NCBI RefSeq assembly: GCF_016937535.1
Contig: NZ_JAFHKK010000002.1
Coordinates: 123,887 to 187,886, forward strand
Source: Sulfurospirillum tamanense
Lineage (GTDB): Bacteria; Campylobacterota; Campylobacteria; Campylobacterales; Campylobacteraceae
Length of the DNA: 64,000 nt
Direction: 5' to 3'
Position 1 is the first letter of the stretch, and every line of letters starts with the position of its first letter. Of the stretch, positions 27,125 to 36,590 are shown piece after piece. The notes below the pieces were generated by a model. That model was not told the origin of the DNA. It saw only the letters and a program-made list of their open reading frames with translations, and searched no databases. The position numbers and the translations under genes were made by a program.

Positions 27125-28576
27125 ATGGTTCAAATCTCCATCAATGGAAAATGGGTCGAAGCAAAAGAAAATACACTCTTGATTGACGTCCTTTTTGGAC
27201 AAGGGGTTTCTATCCCGCATTTTTGTTACCATCCAGCCCTTGGGAAAGACGGAAACTGTCGCATGTGCATGGTGGAAATTGAAGGCAAAAAACGCCCGCA
27301 GATTGCCTGTGATACGTCCGTGAAAGAGGGTTTGATTGTCCGTACAAATACTCCCGCTGTTACGCAAGTCAGACGCTCTATCTTAGAACTTGAACTCATT
27401 AATCACCCCGTCGATTGCCCCATTTGTGACCAAGCCGGAGAATGCAAACTCCAAGATTACTACATGGAAACAGGCTTATACGAAAGTCGCCTTGAAACCT
27501 CAAAGGTTCAAGGAAAAAAACACGTAGACCTTGGGGCTAATGTGATGCTAGACCAAGAACGCTGTGTGCTGTGTGCCCGCTGTGTACGCTTTACTGCGAA
27601 CATCACTAAAACCCATGAACTTGGCGTGTTTAGACGAGGAGATGGGGCGGTGGTTGACACATATCCAGGTAAAACACTCACCAACGCTTATGCCATGAAT
27701 GTGGTGGACTTGTGTCCTGTGGGCGCGCTTACGAGCAAGGCATTTCGCTTTCAAAAGCGGGTGTGGTTTTTGCGTAGCTTTGAGGCCATTTGCCCAGGAT
27801 GCGCTAGGGGATGTAGCGTCTTTGTAGACCACCACCGCGCAAAATACGAAGACGACTTAATGTACCGCATTCGTCCACGGGTTAATGAAGCCATTAATGG
27901 GCATTTTATGTGTGATGCGGGGCGCATGCTCTATGAAAAAGAAAACCAACAACGGCCCGTGGAAGCGTACAGTAAGGGCACACACATTTCCTTTGAAGAA
28001 GCGCTTGAGCAAGCCAGAAAAGAGATTATGCATCCGCTTAGTGTGGTGGTGATTTCAGCTTCGGCAAGTTTGGAAGAGTTGTGGGCGGCGCGTTTTTTTG
28101 AGAGTGCTTTGGGCCTTAAGGTGTATGTGAGTTACCAACTTGACTCTGCTTTTGAGGATGATTTATTGCGTGTTCGTGATCGCGAGATGAATATTCAGGG
28201 TGTGAAAATGCTTGGATTTACATGCATCACTGACCCCGAAGTTGCCCTGAAAGAAGCGCGTTTTGCGGTATTGATTGGGCAAAAAGATGTGCATCGCTGG
28301 ATGGAAGCCTGTACGGAACATCGTGTTCCTTTTGGCCTCATCCATGCCCACGAAACATCCCAAAAAGCACAGTGGAGTTTGCCTATTGCTTCTCATTTTG
28401 AGCGAAGCGGGCGGTTTATGGCACAAGGTGGAGTCTTGCAAACAAGCCACACGGGGTTAGACAAAAGCACCCCACGTCTCTCATTGGTCGCGGTATTGGG
28501 GCGCATTTTTGATTATTCGCCTGCGTTTATGGAAGAAGCGATGGAAAAACTAGAAGTGTGGTTGCACCATGGGTGA
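27125..28576 (+). CDS. nuoG: NADH-quinone oxidoreductase subunit G (short form)
   Basis: Iron-sulfur subunit of the NADH-oxidising module of complex I. 483 residues from the ATG at 27125 (MVQISINGKWVEAKENTLLID), with GAAGG ten bases upstream. The frame is open back to 27071, so a longer start is possible. The N-terminal [2Fe-2S] site has CYHPALGKDGNCRMC. HPVDCPICDQAGEC and RCVLCARCVRF with DLCPVGAL provide [4Fe-4S] sites, and CPGCARGCSVF plus a later FMCDAG resembles the N7 site. The molybdopterin-oxidoreductase-like C-terminal part is only about 200 residues, where E. coli NuoG has 908 in total. First gene of nuoGHIJKLMN. Confidence 0.92.
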   Translation: MVQISINGKWVEAKENTLLIDVLFGQGVSIPHFCYHPALGKDGNCRMCMVEIEGKKRPQIACDTSVKEGLIVRTNTPAVTQVRRSILELELINHPVDCPICDQAGECKLQDYYMETGLYESRLETSKVQGKKHVDLGANVMLDQERCVLCARCVRFTANITKTHELGVFRRGDGAVVDTYPGKTLTNAYAMNVVDLCPVGALTSKAFRFQKRVWFLRSFEAICPGCARGCSVFVDHHRAKYEDDLMYRIRPRVNEAINGHFMCDAGRMLYEKENQQRPVEAYSKGTHISFEEALEQARKEIMHPLSVVVISASASLEELWAARFFESALGLKVYVSYQLDSAFEDDLLRVRDREMNIQGVKMLGFTCITDPEVALKEARFAVLIGQKDVHRWMEACTEHRVPFGLIHAHETSQKAQWSLPIASHFERSGRFMAQGGVLQTSHTGLDKSTPRLSLVAVLGRIFDYSPAFMEEAMEKLEVWLHHG

Positions 28577-29852
28577 GCCAAACGTATGGGTTGTGGTGGT
28601 AAACATTCTGTTGGCGACCTTGCTTTCCTTGGGTGGTGCGCCCATACTGGTGTGGATGGAGCGTCGCGTCGCGGGCCTCATCCAAGACCGCTTTGGCCCT
28701 AACCGTTGCCACATCGGAGGGATTCGCCTTTTTGGACTCGTGCAGTCTGTTGCAGATATGCTTAAACTTGCCTTTAAAGAAGACTTTCATCCTAGCCACA
28801 TCAAACAAAATCTCATCTACACCCTAGCGCCCGCTTTTGTCTTTGTGTGCGCCTTTTTAACCTTTATGGTGATGCCTTTGGCCGATGTTTTGGTGCTAGA
28901 TGGCAACCGTTACCTCATGCAAGCTTTGCCCATTGAATTTGGACTTTTATGGTTTTTGGCGTTTGCAGGATTGTCGGTGTATGGGATTTTACTAGGGGGG
29001 TGGGCGAGTGACAATAAATATAGCCTTTTAGGTTCCCTTCGCGCAAGCGCACAAGTGGTGAGCTACGAAGCGGCGATGGGCTTGTCCTTGGTGTCCATGC
29101 TCATCGTGTACGGATCGGTGCATTTGAGTGAGATTGCTGCGTTTCAGGGAAAACTGCTCTTTGGGGTGATTCCTGCGTGGGGCGTAGTGCTTCAGCCCTT
29201 GGCGGCACTTATTTTCATTATCACCGCCTTTGCAGAAACTAACCGTGCGCCCTTTGACATGGCGGAGGGGGAGAGTGAGATTGTAGGTGGGTTTCACACG
29301 GAATATGCTGCCATGCGTTTTGGATTGTTTTTTGTGGGCGAATACATTGCTATGTGCGCTTCAAGTGCCATTATCGTCACCCTCTTTTTTGGCGGCTATC
29401 AGATTCCGTGGGCTTCAACTGCTTTTTTAAAAGGGCATATTAGTGAAGTTCTTGGGGTTATTATGGTGGTGTTGCCTGTACTATGCGGCTTGTTTATTGG
29501 CTGGATGCGACGCCAAAACCGTTGGATTGACCCCCTTGATCCCCGTGCCAAAGAAACTTTTTATTTAACCCGCGTCTTCATCGGTATGACCGTGGTTTTA
29601 GAGCTTGGATTAGCATGGATGGTGTTGGGTGGCTTGGGGGAAAATGGCACAAGTATCAGCGTTGCCGCCCTTCAAGTGCTCACCTTTGCCATGAAGGTCT
29701 ACGCCATGAATTTTGTCTACATTTGGGTGCGATGGACGTTACCACGGTTTCGGTATGACCATTTACAAATGCTCAGCTGGAAAGTGTTGTTGCCTTTAGC
29801 TTTGGCCAATGTGGTCATCACGGCCTTGGTGGTTGTGGGAATGGGGTGGTAA
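28569..29852 (+). CDS. nuoH: NADH-quinone oxidoreductase subunit H
   Basis: Membrane subunit that forms part of the quinone-binding chamber. 427 residues, about 90 more than the usual NuoH. Signatures GGAPILVWMERRVAGLIQDRFGPNR near the N-terminus and ETNRAPFDMAEGESEIVGGFHTEY in the middle. The C-terminal WVRWTLPRFRYDHLQMLSWKVLLPLAL is normal. The extra length lies between the middle and last parts (about residues 280-375). It overlaps the nuoG stop by eight bases. Confidence 0.95.
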   Translation: MGEPNVWVVVVNILLATLLSLGGAPILVWMERRVAGLIQDRFGPNRCHIGGIRLFGLVQSVADMLKLAFKEDFHPSHIKQNLIYTLAPAFVFVCAFLTFMVMPLADVLVLDGNRYLMQALPIEFGLLWFLAFAGLSVYGILLGGWASDNKYSLLGSLRASAQVVSYEAAMGLSLVSMLIVYGSVHLSEIAAFQGKLLFGVIPAWGVVLQPLAALIFIITAFAETNRAPFDMAEGESEIVGGFHTEYAAMRFGLFFVGEYIAMCASSAIIVTLFFGGYQIPWASTAFLKGHISEVLGVIMVVLPVLCGLFIGWMRRQNRWIDPLDPRAKETFYLTRVFIGMTVVLELGLAWMVLGGLGENGTSISVAALQVLTFAMKVYAMNFVYIWVRWTLPRFRYDHLQMLSWKVLLPLALANVVITALVVVGMGW

Positions 29853-30347
29853 ATGAAACCGACTAAACAGATTAAGCGCCATGGAGATACTTGGAAAGAA
29901 AAACTTTTTTTGCCCGCACTGTTTAAAGGGCTTGGGATCACCTTTGGCCATTTTTGGGACAATATTACCCGTTCAAAACGCATTAAAACGTTGAGCTACC
30001 CTGAACAGCAACCCGAAGATATTACTTTGCGCTACCGTGGGGTGCATCGATTAACCCAGCGCGAAGACGGAAGTGCACGGTGCGTGGCGTGTTTTATGTG
30101 TGCCACAGCTTGTCCAGCGGAGTGTATTTTTATCGTAGCCAAAGAGCGCGAAGATGGGGTGGACGAAAAAGAGCCCGAGCGCTTTGATATTGACTTGCTT
30201 GAGTGCGTGTTTTGTGGAGCCTGTGTGGAAGCGTGTCCGTGCGATGCTATCCGTATGGACAGCGGGATTTTTAGCGTCGTGGCTGAAAACAGGGAAGCGT
30301 TTATACGTACCAAAGAAACGTTGCTCGCAACGCCAAAGGGAGTGTGA
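29853..30347 (+). CDS. nuoI: NADH-quinone oxidoreductase subunit I
   Basis: 164 residues with two [4Fe-4S] sites, CVACFMCATACPAECI and CVFCGACVEACPCDAI, which carry electrons from the peripheral arm towards the quinone (N6a and N6b). The second has ACPCDAI where ACPVDAI is usual. It starts directly after the nuoH stop and overlaps nuoJ. Confidence 0.96.
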   Translation: MKPTKQIKRHGDTWKEKLFLPALFKGLGITFGHFWDNITRSKRIKTLSYPEQQPEDITLRYRGVHRLTQREDGSARCVACFMCATACPAECIFIVAKEREDGVDEKEPERFDIDLLECVFCGACVEACPCDAIRMDSGIFSVVAENREAFIRTKETLLATPKGV

Positions 30348-30844
30348 TGGAGTTTGTGTTTGGGGCGCTTTCAGTCATCGCCATTGCAGGGGCCGTGGGG
30401 GTGATTACCCTTAAACAACCCGTGCATTCAGGGGTGAGTTTTATTGCAACAGTGGTTGCCTTGGCGGGGTTGTTTGCTTTGTTGAGCGCAACGTTTTTAT
30501 TCATGGTGCAAATCATCTTATACGCAGGGGCAGTGATTACCTTAATTTTGTTTGTCATCATGGTGCTCAACGTCCAAGCGTCCCATTTGCCCGATGAGAA
30601 AGGCCAAGGTAAAGCCCTTGTGCTAGGTGCAGTGTGTTTAGCACCACTGGTCGCTCTTGGTATGCGTGGCTTTAACACCTTGGGTAGTGAAAAGCTCGTC
30701 GTTCTTGGGGAGGGCTTTGGGGGCATTCACGGGCTTGGAATGGCACTGTTTAAGGACTGGGTTTTACCTTTTGAGCTCATCTCTCTGCTCTTACTCGCAG
30801 CACTTGTGGGCGCGGTGGTATTGCTAAAAAAGGAACGCGTATGA
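30347..30844 (+). CDS. nuoJ: NADH-quinone oxidoreductase subunit J
   Basis: 165 residues and five transmembrane helices. Signatures QPVHSGVSFIATVVALAGLFALLSATFLFMVQIILYAGAVITLILFVIMV match NuoJ, including the Q/YAGA motif. I use the ATG at 30347 overlapping the nuoI stop (TGATG); a GTG one codon earlier is also possible. Confidence 0.95.
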   Translation: MEFVFGALSVIAIAGAVGVITLKQPVHSGVSFIATVVALAGLFALLSATFLFMVQIILYAGAVITLILFVIMVLNVQASHLPDEKGQGKALVLGAVCLAPLVALGMRGFNTLGSEKLVVLGEGFGGIHGLGMALFKDWVLPFELISLLLLAALVGAVVLLKKERV

Positions 30845-31155
30845 TGAGCGTTCAAGGGGTGGCCTTGGTGGCCTTGGTGTTGTTTTGCATCGGGTTTTTG
30901 GGCGTGGTGTCGCGTAAAAATATCTTTGTGGTCTATCTAAGTATTGAACTGATGCTAAATGGAGTCAATCTTCTTCTAGTAGGGCTTTCGCGCTACCATG
31001 AAGGGAGTGATGGACAAGTGATAGCCTTGCTTATCATCGCTATCGCCGCAGCGGAAGCGGCGGTATTTTTGGCTCTTATTGTGACCCTTGTGAAACACCG
31101 ACGCACTCTGAACATTGATAGATTTAATACCTTGCGTCCTAAGGGGACACGATGA
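30841..31155 (+). CDS. nuoK: NADH-quinone oxidoreductase subunit K
   Basis: 104 residues and three transmembrane helices. NIFVVYLSIELMLNGVNLLLVG with the conserved membrane glutamate and AIAAAEAAVFLALIV with the second one are the NuoK proton-path residues. ATGATGA overlap with nuoJ. Confidence 0.96.
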   Translation: MMSVQGVALVALVLFCIGFLGVVSRKNIFVVYLSIELMLNGVNLLLVGLSRYHEGSDGQVIALLIIAIAAAEAAVFLALIVTLVKHRRTLNIDRFNTLRPKGTR

Positions 31156-32993
31156 TGTGGATTGTGCTCGTGCCTTTGCTTGGGGCGATTGTGCTAGGAG
31201 GCTTGTATCTTTTTTCCTTACATGTAAGGCCTGTTTCACGGAAGATTTTTTTTGCTATTGGTGTAGCAACACCGTGGATGAGTTTTGTGATGAGTCTTTG
31301 GGTTTTAAAAACTTTTTTAGAACAACAAGCCCCTGTGGTGTACGAAGCTTATACATGGTTACATGTAGGGGATTTTCACATCCGCATGGGCTTTATGGGC
31401 GATACGTTGAGCCTGTTTATGGCGCTGTTTATCACCTTTATTGGCGGGTTAATCCACGTGTATGCGGGCGGGTATATGGCCAAGGATGCGGGTTTTGGAA
31501 AGTTTTTTGCTTTTTTCAATCTCTTCCTTGCTTCGATGCTCGTACTCGTACTTGCCAGTTCGCCTGTGGTGATGTTTATCGGTTGGGAAGGCGTGGGAAT
31601 CTGTTCCTACGCGCTCATTGGGTACTACCATCAAAAACGCGCCAATGTGGAAGCGGGCAATAAGGCATTTTTAGCAAACCGCGTGGGAGACTTTGGGTTT
31701 ATCGTGGGGTTGTGTACGCTGTTTGTGATGATAGGAAGTGCGGGGTTTGATTATGCGTCGTTAGAGGAAAATATCCACCTTGTGGAAAGCGGCACCTTGC
31801 ATTTTATCGGCGCGATGCTCTTTATCGGCGCGATGGGAAAATCTGCGCAACTCCCTTTACATGTATGGCTTCCTGATGCGATGGCAGGGCCAACACCTGT
31901 TTCCGCGCTTATTCACGCTGCGACCATGGTCACGGCGGGTGTGTACATGGTCGCCCGACTTGGATTTTTGTATGACTTGATTCCTTCTGTGGGGTTGTGG
32001 ATTGCTTACATTGGTGCAGGCTCCTCGCTCTTTGCGGCCCTTGTGGCAACGCGCCAAAGTGACATCAAAAAAATTCTGGCCTATTCGACCATGTCACAGC
32101 TTGGGTATATGTTTGTGGCGGTGGGTATTGGAAGTTATGGGGCGGGATTGTTTCACGTGTTTACCCACGCTTTTTTTAAAGCCTTACTTTTCTTGGGTGC
32201 GGGGGCGGTGATCGTAGCCCTTGGGCATCAACAAAATATCTTTAAAATGGGTGGCCTTCGCACGCGTTTACCGTTGGTGTATGGGCTGATGCTTGTGGGA
32301 ACCTTGGCGTTGTGTGGCATTTTCCCGCTGGCAGGATTTTTTAGCAAAGACGCGATTTTAATAGCCGCTTTTGACCAAGGCCATTACGGCTTGTGGGCGT
32401 TGGGCGTAGCGGTGGCAGGCGTAACAGCATTTTACATGTTTCGCCTCTTTTTTCTTGTATTTGAAGGCTCTCCCGCGACAGAGGAACCTTTACATGTAGT
32501 GCCTGTGAGCATGCGTTGGCCCATGGTTGTTTTGGCGTTTGGTGCGGTGGGTGCTGGGTGGATTGGTGTGCCTGAAGCTTTGGGCGGAGAGAATTGGATA
32601 GGGCGTTGGTTTGGGGGTGAAGTCCACCTTTCGCACGCGGTGGAATACGCTTTAATGGCGGGTAATGCGGTTGCTGTTTTGGGAGGCATTGGGTTGGCAT
32701 ATTGGAAATTTAAGCAAGGATTTTCCAACGCCCCTTCCGTGCGAGGAAACGCTTTTTACCTAGACACGCTGGTCACTTGGGGCATTGTGCGTCCGTTGCA
32801 ATGGGTGAGCGCGTGGATTGCAAAAGTAGCAGATAATCGCGGGATTGATGGGACTATCATGCGCGTATGTTGGGGTGCGGTACGCCTTGGACAGCGTGCC
32901 CAAATACTCCAAAATGGAAACGTGCGCGCCTATGCTTTTGCAATATTAGCGGGTGTTGGGGCAGTGTCCCTTTACATGTTGGGGGTGTTGTAA
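31152..32993 (+). CDS. nuoL: NADH-quinone oxidoreductase subunit L
   Basis: Antiporter-like proton-pumping subunit, 613 residues. Signatures FIGWEGVGICSYALIGYY (with the key Glu), GKSAQLPLHVWLPDAMAGPTPVSALIHAATMVTAGVYM and the KKILAYSTMSQLGYM helix with its lysine are all in place. The C-terminal lateral helix is present. It contains four core copies of the TACATGTA palindrome (31218, 31360, 31858, 32491), all read as Leu-His-Val. Confidence 0.97.
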   Translation: MMWIVLVPLLGAIVLGGLYLFSLHVRPVSRKIFFAIGVATPWMSFVMSLWVLKTFLEQQAPVVYEAYTWLHVGDFHIRMGFMGDTLSLFMALFITFIGGLIHVYAGGYMAKDAGFGKFFAFFNLFLASMLVLVLASSPVVMFIGWEGVGICSYALIGYYHQKRANVEAGNKAFLANRVGDFGFIVGLCTLFVMIGSAGFDYASLEENIHLVESGTLHFIGAMLFIGAMGKSAQLPLHVWLPDAMAGPTPVSALIHAATMVTAGVYMVARLGFLYDLIPSVGLWIAYIGAGSSLFAALVATRQSDIKKILAYSTMSQLGYMFVAVGIGSYGAGLFHVFTHAFFKALLFLGAGAVIVALGHQQNIFKMGGLRTRLPLVYGLMLVGTLALCGIFPLAGFFSKDAILIAAFDQGHYGLWALGVAVAGVTAFYMFRLFFLVFEGSPATEEPLHVVPVSMRWPMVVLAFGAVGAGWIGVPEALGGENWIGRWFGGEVHLSHAVEYALMAGNAVAVLGGIGLAYWKFKQGFSNAPSVRGNAFYLDTLVTWGIVRPLQWVSAWIAKVADNRGIDGTIMRVCWGAVRLGQRAQILQNGNVRAYAFAILAGVGAVSLYMLGVL

Positions 32994-34456
32994 TGCTCAG
33001 TGTGCTCATTTTTCTCCCCATTGCCGTAGCCTTTTGTTTGTTGGTTTTGCCCGTAAATGCGACGCAAACACGTAACGGCGCGTTGGTGACGGGTGTGGTG
33101 ATTTTTCTCTTGTCTTTGAGCCTTTACGGTCAGTTTGAACCCGTGGGCGGGATGCAGTTTGAGGAGTTTTTGCCGTGGATTACAACCTATGGGATTGGCT
33201 ATTCTGTGGGCCTTGATGGGGTTTCACTCATCATTTTAATGCTCATCGCCACCCTCATGCCTTGTGCGTACATGTTGCTGTGGAAAGGGCGCACGAAGGG
33301 CTATTGGGTGAGTATGTTGCTCATCCAAGGGGGCATGCTTGGAGCGTTGATGGCGCAAGATTTGATTTTGTTTTACCTCTTTTGGGAAACCATGCTGTTG
33401 CCTGTGTTTATGATTGTAGGGATGTTTGGCACGGGAGATAAGGTTTTTTCAACCCTCAAAGTTACCTTATACACGATGCTTGGTTCCTTGCTCATGTTTA
33501 TTGCCATCTTGTACCTCGGCGCCTCCCATGCGAGGGAATTTGGGCACTGGAGCTTTGAACTTTCCCATTTGACTCACCTGACCCACCTGAGTTGGAATGA
33601 GCGGGCGTGGCTTTTTGGTGCCTTTATGCTAGCCTTTGCCATTAAAATCCCTCTTTTTCCTTTTCATACGTGGCTACTTAAAACCTACTCAAACGCACCC
33701 ACGGGCGGCGTCTTTCTTCTTTCTGCCATCATGGCAAAACTGGGCGTGTACGGGGTGATTCGATTTGTACTTCCTCTTTTTCCCGAACACAGCGTCTATT
33801 TTGCTCCGTGGGTCATGGGCGTGGGGCTGTTTGGCTTGGTCTATTTTGGCATAGCCGCGCTCATGCAAGATGATGTGAAAAAACTCTTGGCCTACTCGTC
33901 CGCGTCCCACCTTGGGTTTATTGTGGTGGGCGTGTTTAGTTTAAATGTGTACGGCATGATGGGTGCGTTGTTGCTTATCGTCGCCCATGCCATGGCCACG
34001 GGCGGTCTTTTTTTACTGGTGGGGCATTTGGAGTTTCACACCAAAACAAAATCCATTCGTGCGTTGGGTGGGATTGCTACAAGGGCACCGGTGTTTACGG
34101 TCTATTTTGCGCTGTTTATGCTGTGCATCGTGGGGCTACCTGGAACCAGCGGTTTTGTGTCGGAATTGCTGATTATCTTGGGCGTGTTTCACGTGGGCAT
34201 TCCTGCGGGAATGGTAGCGGCACTCAGCGTGCTTGTGGCGGCGAGTTTTATGCTCTGGATGTTCGGGAGAGTGACCCTCCAAGAAGAGCAAGAAAGCGCA
34301 ACAATGATGGTAGATTTGTCGTGGAAGCAAGGCCTTGGCCTTTTGCCTATCGCGCTGTTAATCGTGGCGATGGGACTAGACCCTGAGTGGTTTTTTGCGA
34401 AAATCGAACCCACGGTGTTAGATTACTTGGGTGGAATTTTAGGAGGCGTGCAATGA
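32993..34456 (+). CDS. nuoM: NADH-quinone oxidoreductase subunit M
   Basis: Antiporter-like subunit of 487 residues from the ATG at 32993 (MLSVLIFLPIAVAF), which overlaps the nuoL stop. FYLFWETMLLPVFMIVGMFG contains the essential Glu and FPFHTWLLKTYSNAPTGGVFLLSAIMAKLGVYG the central motif. The frame also runs upstream inside nuoL, without family support. Confidence 0.97.
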   Translation: MLSVLIFLPIAVAFCLLVLPVNATQTRNGALVTGVVIFLLSLSLYGQFEPVGGMQFEEFLPWITTYGIGYSVGLDGVSLIILMLIATLMPCAYMLLWKGRTKGYWVSMLLIQGGMLGALMAQDLILFYLFWETMLLPVFMIVGMFGTGDKVFSTLKVTLYTMLGSLLMFIAILYLGASHAREFGHWSFELSHLTHLTHLSWNERAWLFGAFMLAFAIKIPLFPFHTWLLKTYSNAPTGGVFLLSAIMAKLGVYGVIRFVLPLFPEHSVYFAPWVMGVGLFGLVYFGIAALMQDDVKKLLAYSSASHLGFIVVGVFSLNVYGMMGALLLIVAHAMATGGLFLLVGHLEFHTKTKSIRALGGIATRAPVFTVYFALFMLCIVGLPGTSGFVSELLIILGVFHVGIPAGMVAALSVLVAASFMLWMFGRVTLQEEQESATMMVDLSWKQGLGLLPIALLIVAMGLDPEWFFAKIEPTVLDYLGGILGGVQ

Positions 34457-35928
34457 GTTATGTCGCGATGCTTCACCTCATGCCGCTATTGATTGTCCTA
34501 GTTGGCGGTGCTGTGCTGATGCTTTTGGGGGCCAAAGACCTTTTAAATATCCGTCAGTATTCGTACATTGCCCTTGGGTGTTTAGGGTTGGCTTCGGTGT
34601 TTCAGTTAGCGTTGTTGGGGCAATTGTACGCAGTGGAATTGTTGCCAAACGTCTTTGGTGGGATGCTCATTGCTGATAGCTACTCGGGGTATTTTAACGC
34701 GATTTTGCTCATCGCAGGGGTGTTGATTGTCTTGATTGGGCAGCATTATTTTATCATCCACCGTTACTATAAGGGAGAGTTTTTTGCGCTCTTTTTGTTT
34801 TCGGTGTTTGGGATGATGGTGCTTACTCAGGCACGGGAACTCATGGTGGCGTTTATTGCCCTTGAGATTGCTTCTATTAGCGTGTATGTGATGATTGGGT
34901 ATCACAAGAGCCACGAAAAACGCACGGAAGCGGCCTACAAGTACCTTGTGTTGGGTTCCTTGGCGGGTGCTTTGTTTTTGCTCGGCGTTGCGTGTATTTA
35001 CGCGGGAGCGCAAACGACACGCCTTGGGGAACTTTTACATGTAATCACTACTCGCCCTTTGGAGGATTTAATGTTGGTGCGCATCGGTGGGACGCTGATT
35101 TTAATCACCTTTTTATTTAAAATTGCCGCGTTTCCTTTTCAAGGGTGGGCGATTGATGTGTACGATGGGGCGCCGTTGCCCGTGACGGGATTTATGGCGG
35201 CGGCTTTTAAGATTGCGGTGTTTGGGTTTATGTTGCGGTTGATGCTTGTGGAATTTGAGTCCATTAAGGCGATGTGGAACATGTTGCTTGTGGGTGTTAT
35301 CGTGTGTACTTTGGTGTATGGGTCGTTGATGGCCATCATCCAGCAAAGCATCAAGCGCTTACTGGCGGCTTCTTCCATCGTCCATACAGGGTATTTGCTC
35401 ATCGCTTTTTTATCCACGGATGCCTTGCCCCAGCACGCGGCTTCTTCTATCATCTTTTACCAAGTGGCCTATTTTCTCTCGGCTGTGGGGGCTTTTGGCT
35501 TGCTCTCATACATTCTCTCCGATGATAAATTGCGCATCAGTTATGAGGATTTTAAGGGCTTTGCCTTGTTGCATCCGTACATGGCTGCGGCCATGAGCGT
35601 GTTTATGCTCTCCCTTGCGGGGATTCCTTCGACCATCGGGTTTATTGGGAAGTTTTACATTTTCACGGGAGCCATTCAAGCGGGCTATACGCCTTTGGCG
35701 GTCTTTGCGATGCTCGCGACTTTTGTGTCGGTATATTATTATTTTAAACTCATCGCCATGATGTATTTTTACCCTTCCGCTACCTTAACCACAGTGCCGG
35801 TATTTCGGGGTATTACGCCTAAAATCATTGGAACCTTGGCCTTTGTGATTGTCCTAGGAGGCATCGGCGGGGTCGATGTGATTATGGATTTAGCGACCAT
35901 TGCCCACAAGTCTTTGTTTTTGCACTGA
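34453..35928 (+). CDS. nuoN: NADH-quinone oxidoreductase subunit N
   Basis: Third antiporter-like subunit, 491 residues from the ATG at 34453. FIALEIASISVYVMIGYHKS carries the membrane Glu and FKIAAFPFQGWAIDVYDGAPLPVTGFMAAAFKIA the central lysine. Last gene of the plus-strand nuo operon. Its stop is one base from the stop of the facing crp-like gene, with no room for a terminator. Confidence 0.96.
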   Translation: MSYVAMLHLMPLLIVLVGGAVLMLLGAKDLLNIRQYSYIALGCLGLASVFQLALLGQLYAVELLPNVFGGMLIADSYSGYFNAILLIAGVLIVLIGQHYFIIHRYYKGEFFALFLFSVFGMMVLTQARELMVAFIALEIASISVYVMIGYHKSHEKRTEAAYKYLVLGSLAGALFLLGVACIYAGAQTTRLGELLHVITTRPLEDLMLVRIGGTLILITFLFKIAAFPFQGWAIDVYDGAPLPVTGFMAAAFKIAVFGFMLRLMLVEFESIKAMWNMLLVGVIVCTLVYGSLMAIIQQSIKRLLAASSIVHTGYLLIAFLSTDALPQHAASSIIFYQVAYFLSAVGAFGLLSYILSDDKLRISYEDFKGFALLHPYMAAAMSVFMLSLAGIPSTIGFIGKFYIFTGAIQAGYTPLAVFAMLATFVSVYYYFKLIAMMYFYPSATLTTVPVFRGITPKIIGTLAFVIVLGGIGGVDVIMDLATIAHKSLFLH

Positions 35929-35929
35929 C

Positions 35930-36580
35930 CTATCTGAGGGTTTTACATGTATCGTACAGGGTACAGAGCTTTTTGGCATCTAGCACTTCAAATGTGGTGC
36001 TTGTGTAGGCGATAATCCCCTCTTTTTTGAGCTTTTTGAGGTTGCGCGAAAAGGTTTCAGGGGCCATGTTAAGAATGCTTGCGATTTTGTATTTTTTGAT
36101 TTTGGTAAAGAGTTCACTGTTTTCGTGAATGAGTTGGGCGATTTTTTGCATGGACGTTTGGGGGACACGGTTGTTCATCAATGCCTTCACTTTTTTAACC
36201 AACTGCATAATGAGCTGAATAGCCACGTCAGGGTCGCACAAAAAATGTTTGGCAAACTCTTCGTACTCGACCATGAGAATCGTGGAGTCCGTGTCACACT
36301 CGGCGGTGGTTTGGTAGGGCGTGCGCTGTAAGGATGCGGCCTCTCCGATGAGGGCTTGGGTGTAGTAGTAGTCTAAAATGGTGATGGTGTTTTTGGTATC
36401 ATAACGGTAGAGTTTGACCAAGCCTTCGAGTAAAAAGTACAAATACCCTGGCTCTTCTCCTTCGTAAAACAGAATATTGCCCTCTTTAAACTGCTTGATG
36501 GTGCTGATTTGGTGAAGCTTCTTGAGTTGCTCTTTGCTGAGTGAACTAAAGAGGCAAATGTTTTCAAGAGAGTGGTACAT
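35930..36580 (-). CDS. Crp/Fnr-family transcriptional regulator linked to nuo
   Basis: 216 residues. Residues 5-120 form a cyclic-nucleotide-binding-type beta roll (FKEGNILFYEGEEPGYLYFLLEGLVKLYR). A long dimer helix follows, and a winged helix-turn-helix with recognition segment APETFSRNLKKLKKEGII sits near residue 175-195. It has no N-terminal cysteine cluster, so it is not an oxygen-sensing FNR of the iron-sulfur type. Last in the minus-strand operon, ten bases after nuoF, so it probably responds to a redox or respiratory signal, possibly controlling nuo itself (inference). Its start codon lies in a TACATGTA core (36576-36583), and another core copy lies near its 3' end (35944). Confidence 0.85.
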   Translation of the reverse strand: MYHSLENICLFSSLSKEQLKKLHQISTIKQFKEGNILFYEGEEPGYLYFLLEGLVKLYRYDTKNTITILDYYYTQALIGEAASLQRTPYQTTAECDTDSTILMVEYEEFAKHFLCDPDVAIQLIMQLVKKVKALMNNRVPQTSMQKIAQLIHENSELFTKIKKYKIASILNMAPETFSRNLKKLKKEGIIAYTSTTFEVLDAKKLCTLYDTCKTLR

Positions 36581-36583
36581 GTA
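36576..36583. repeat. Iterated palindrome core TACATGTA at the regulator start codon
   Basis: On the minus strand the central ATG is the first codon (MYHSL). Same arrangement as at yaaA. Confidence 0.9.
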
Positions 36584-36590
36584 AGGTTCC

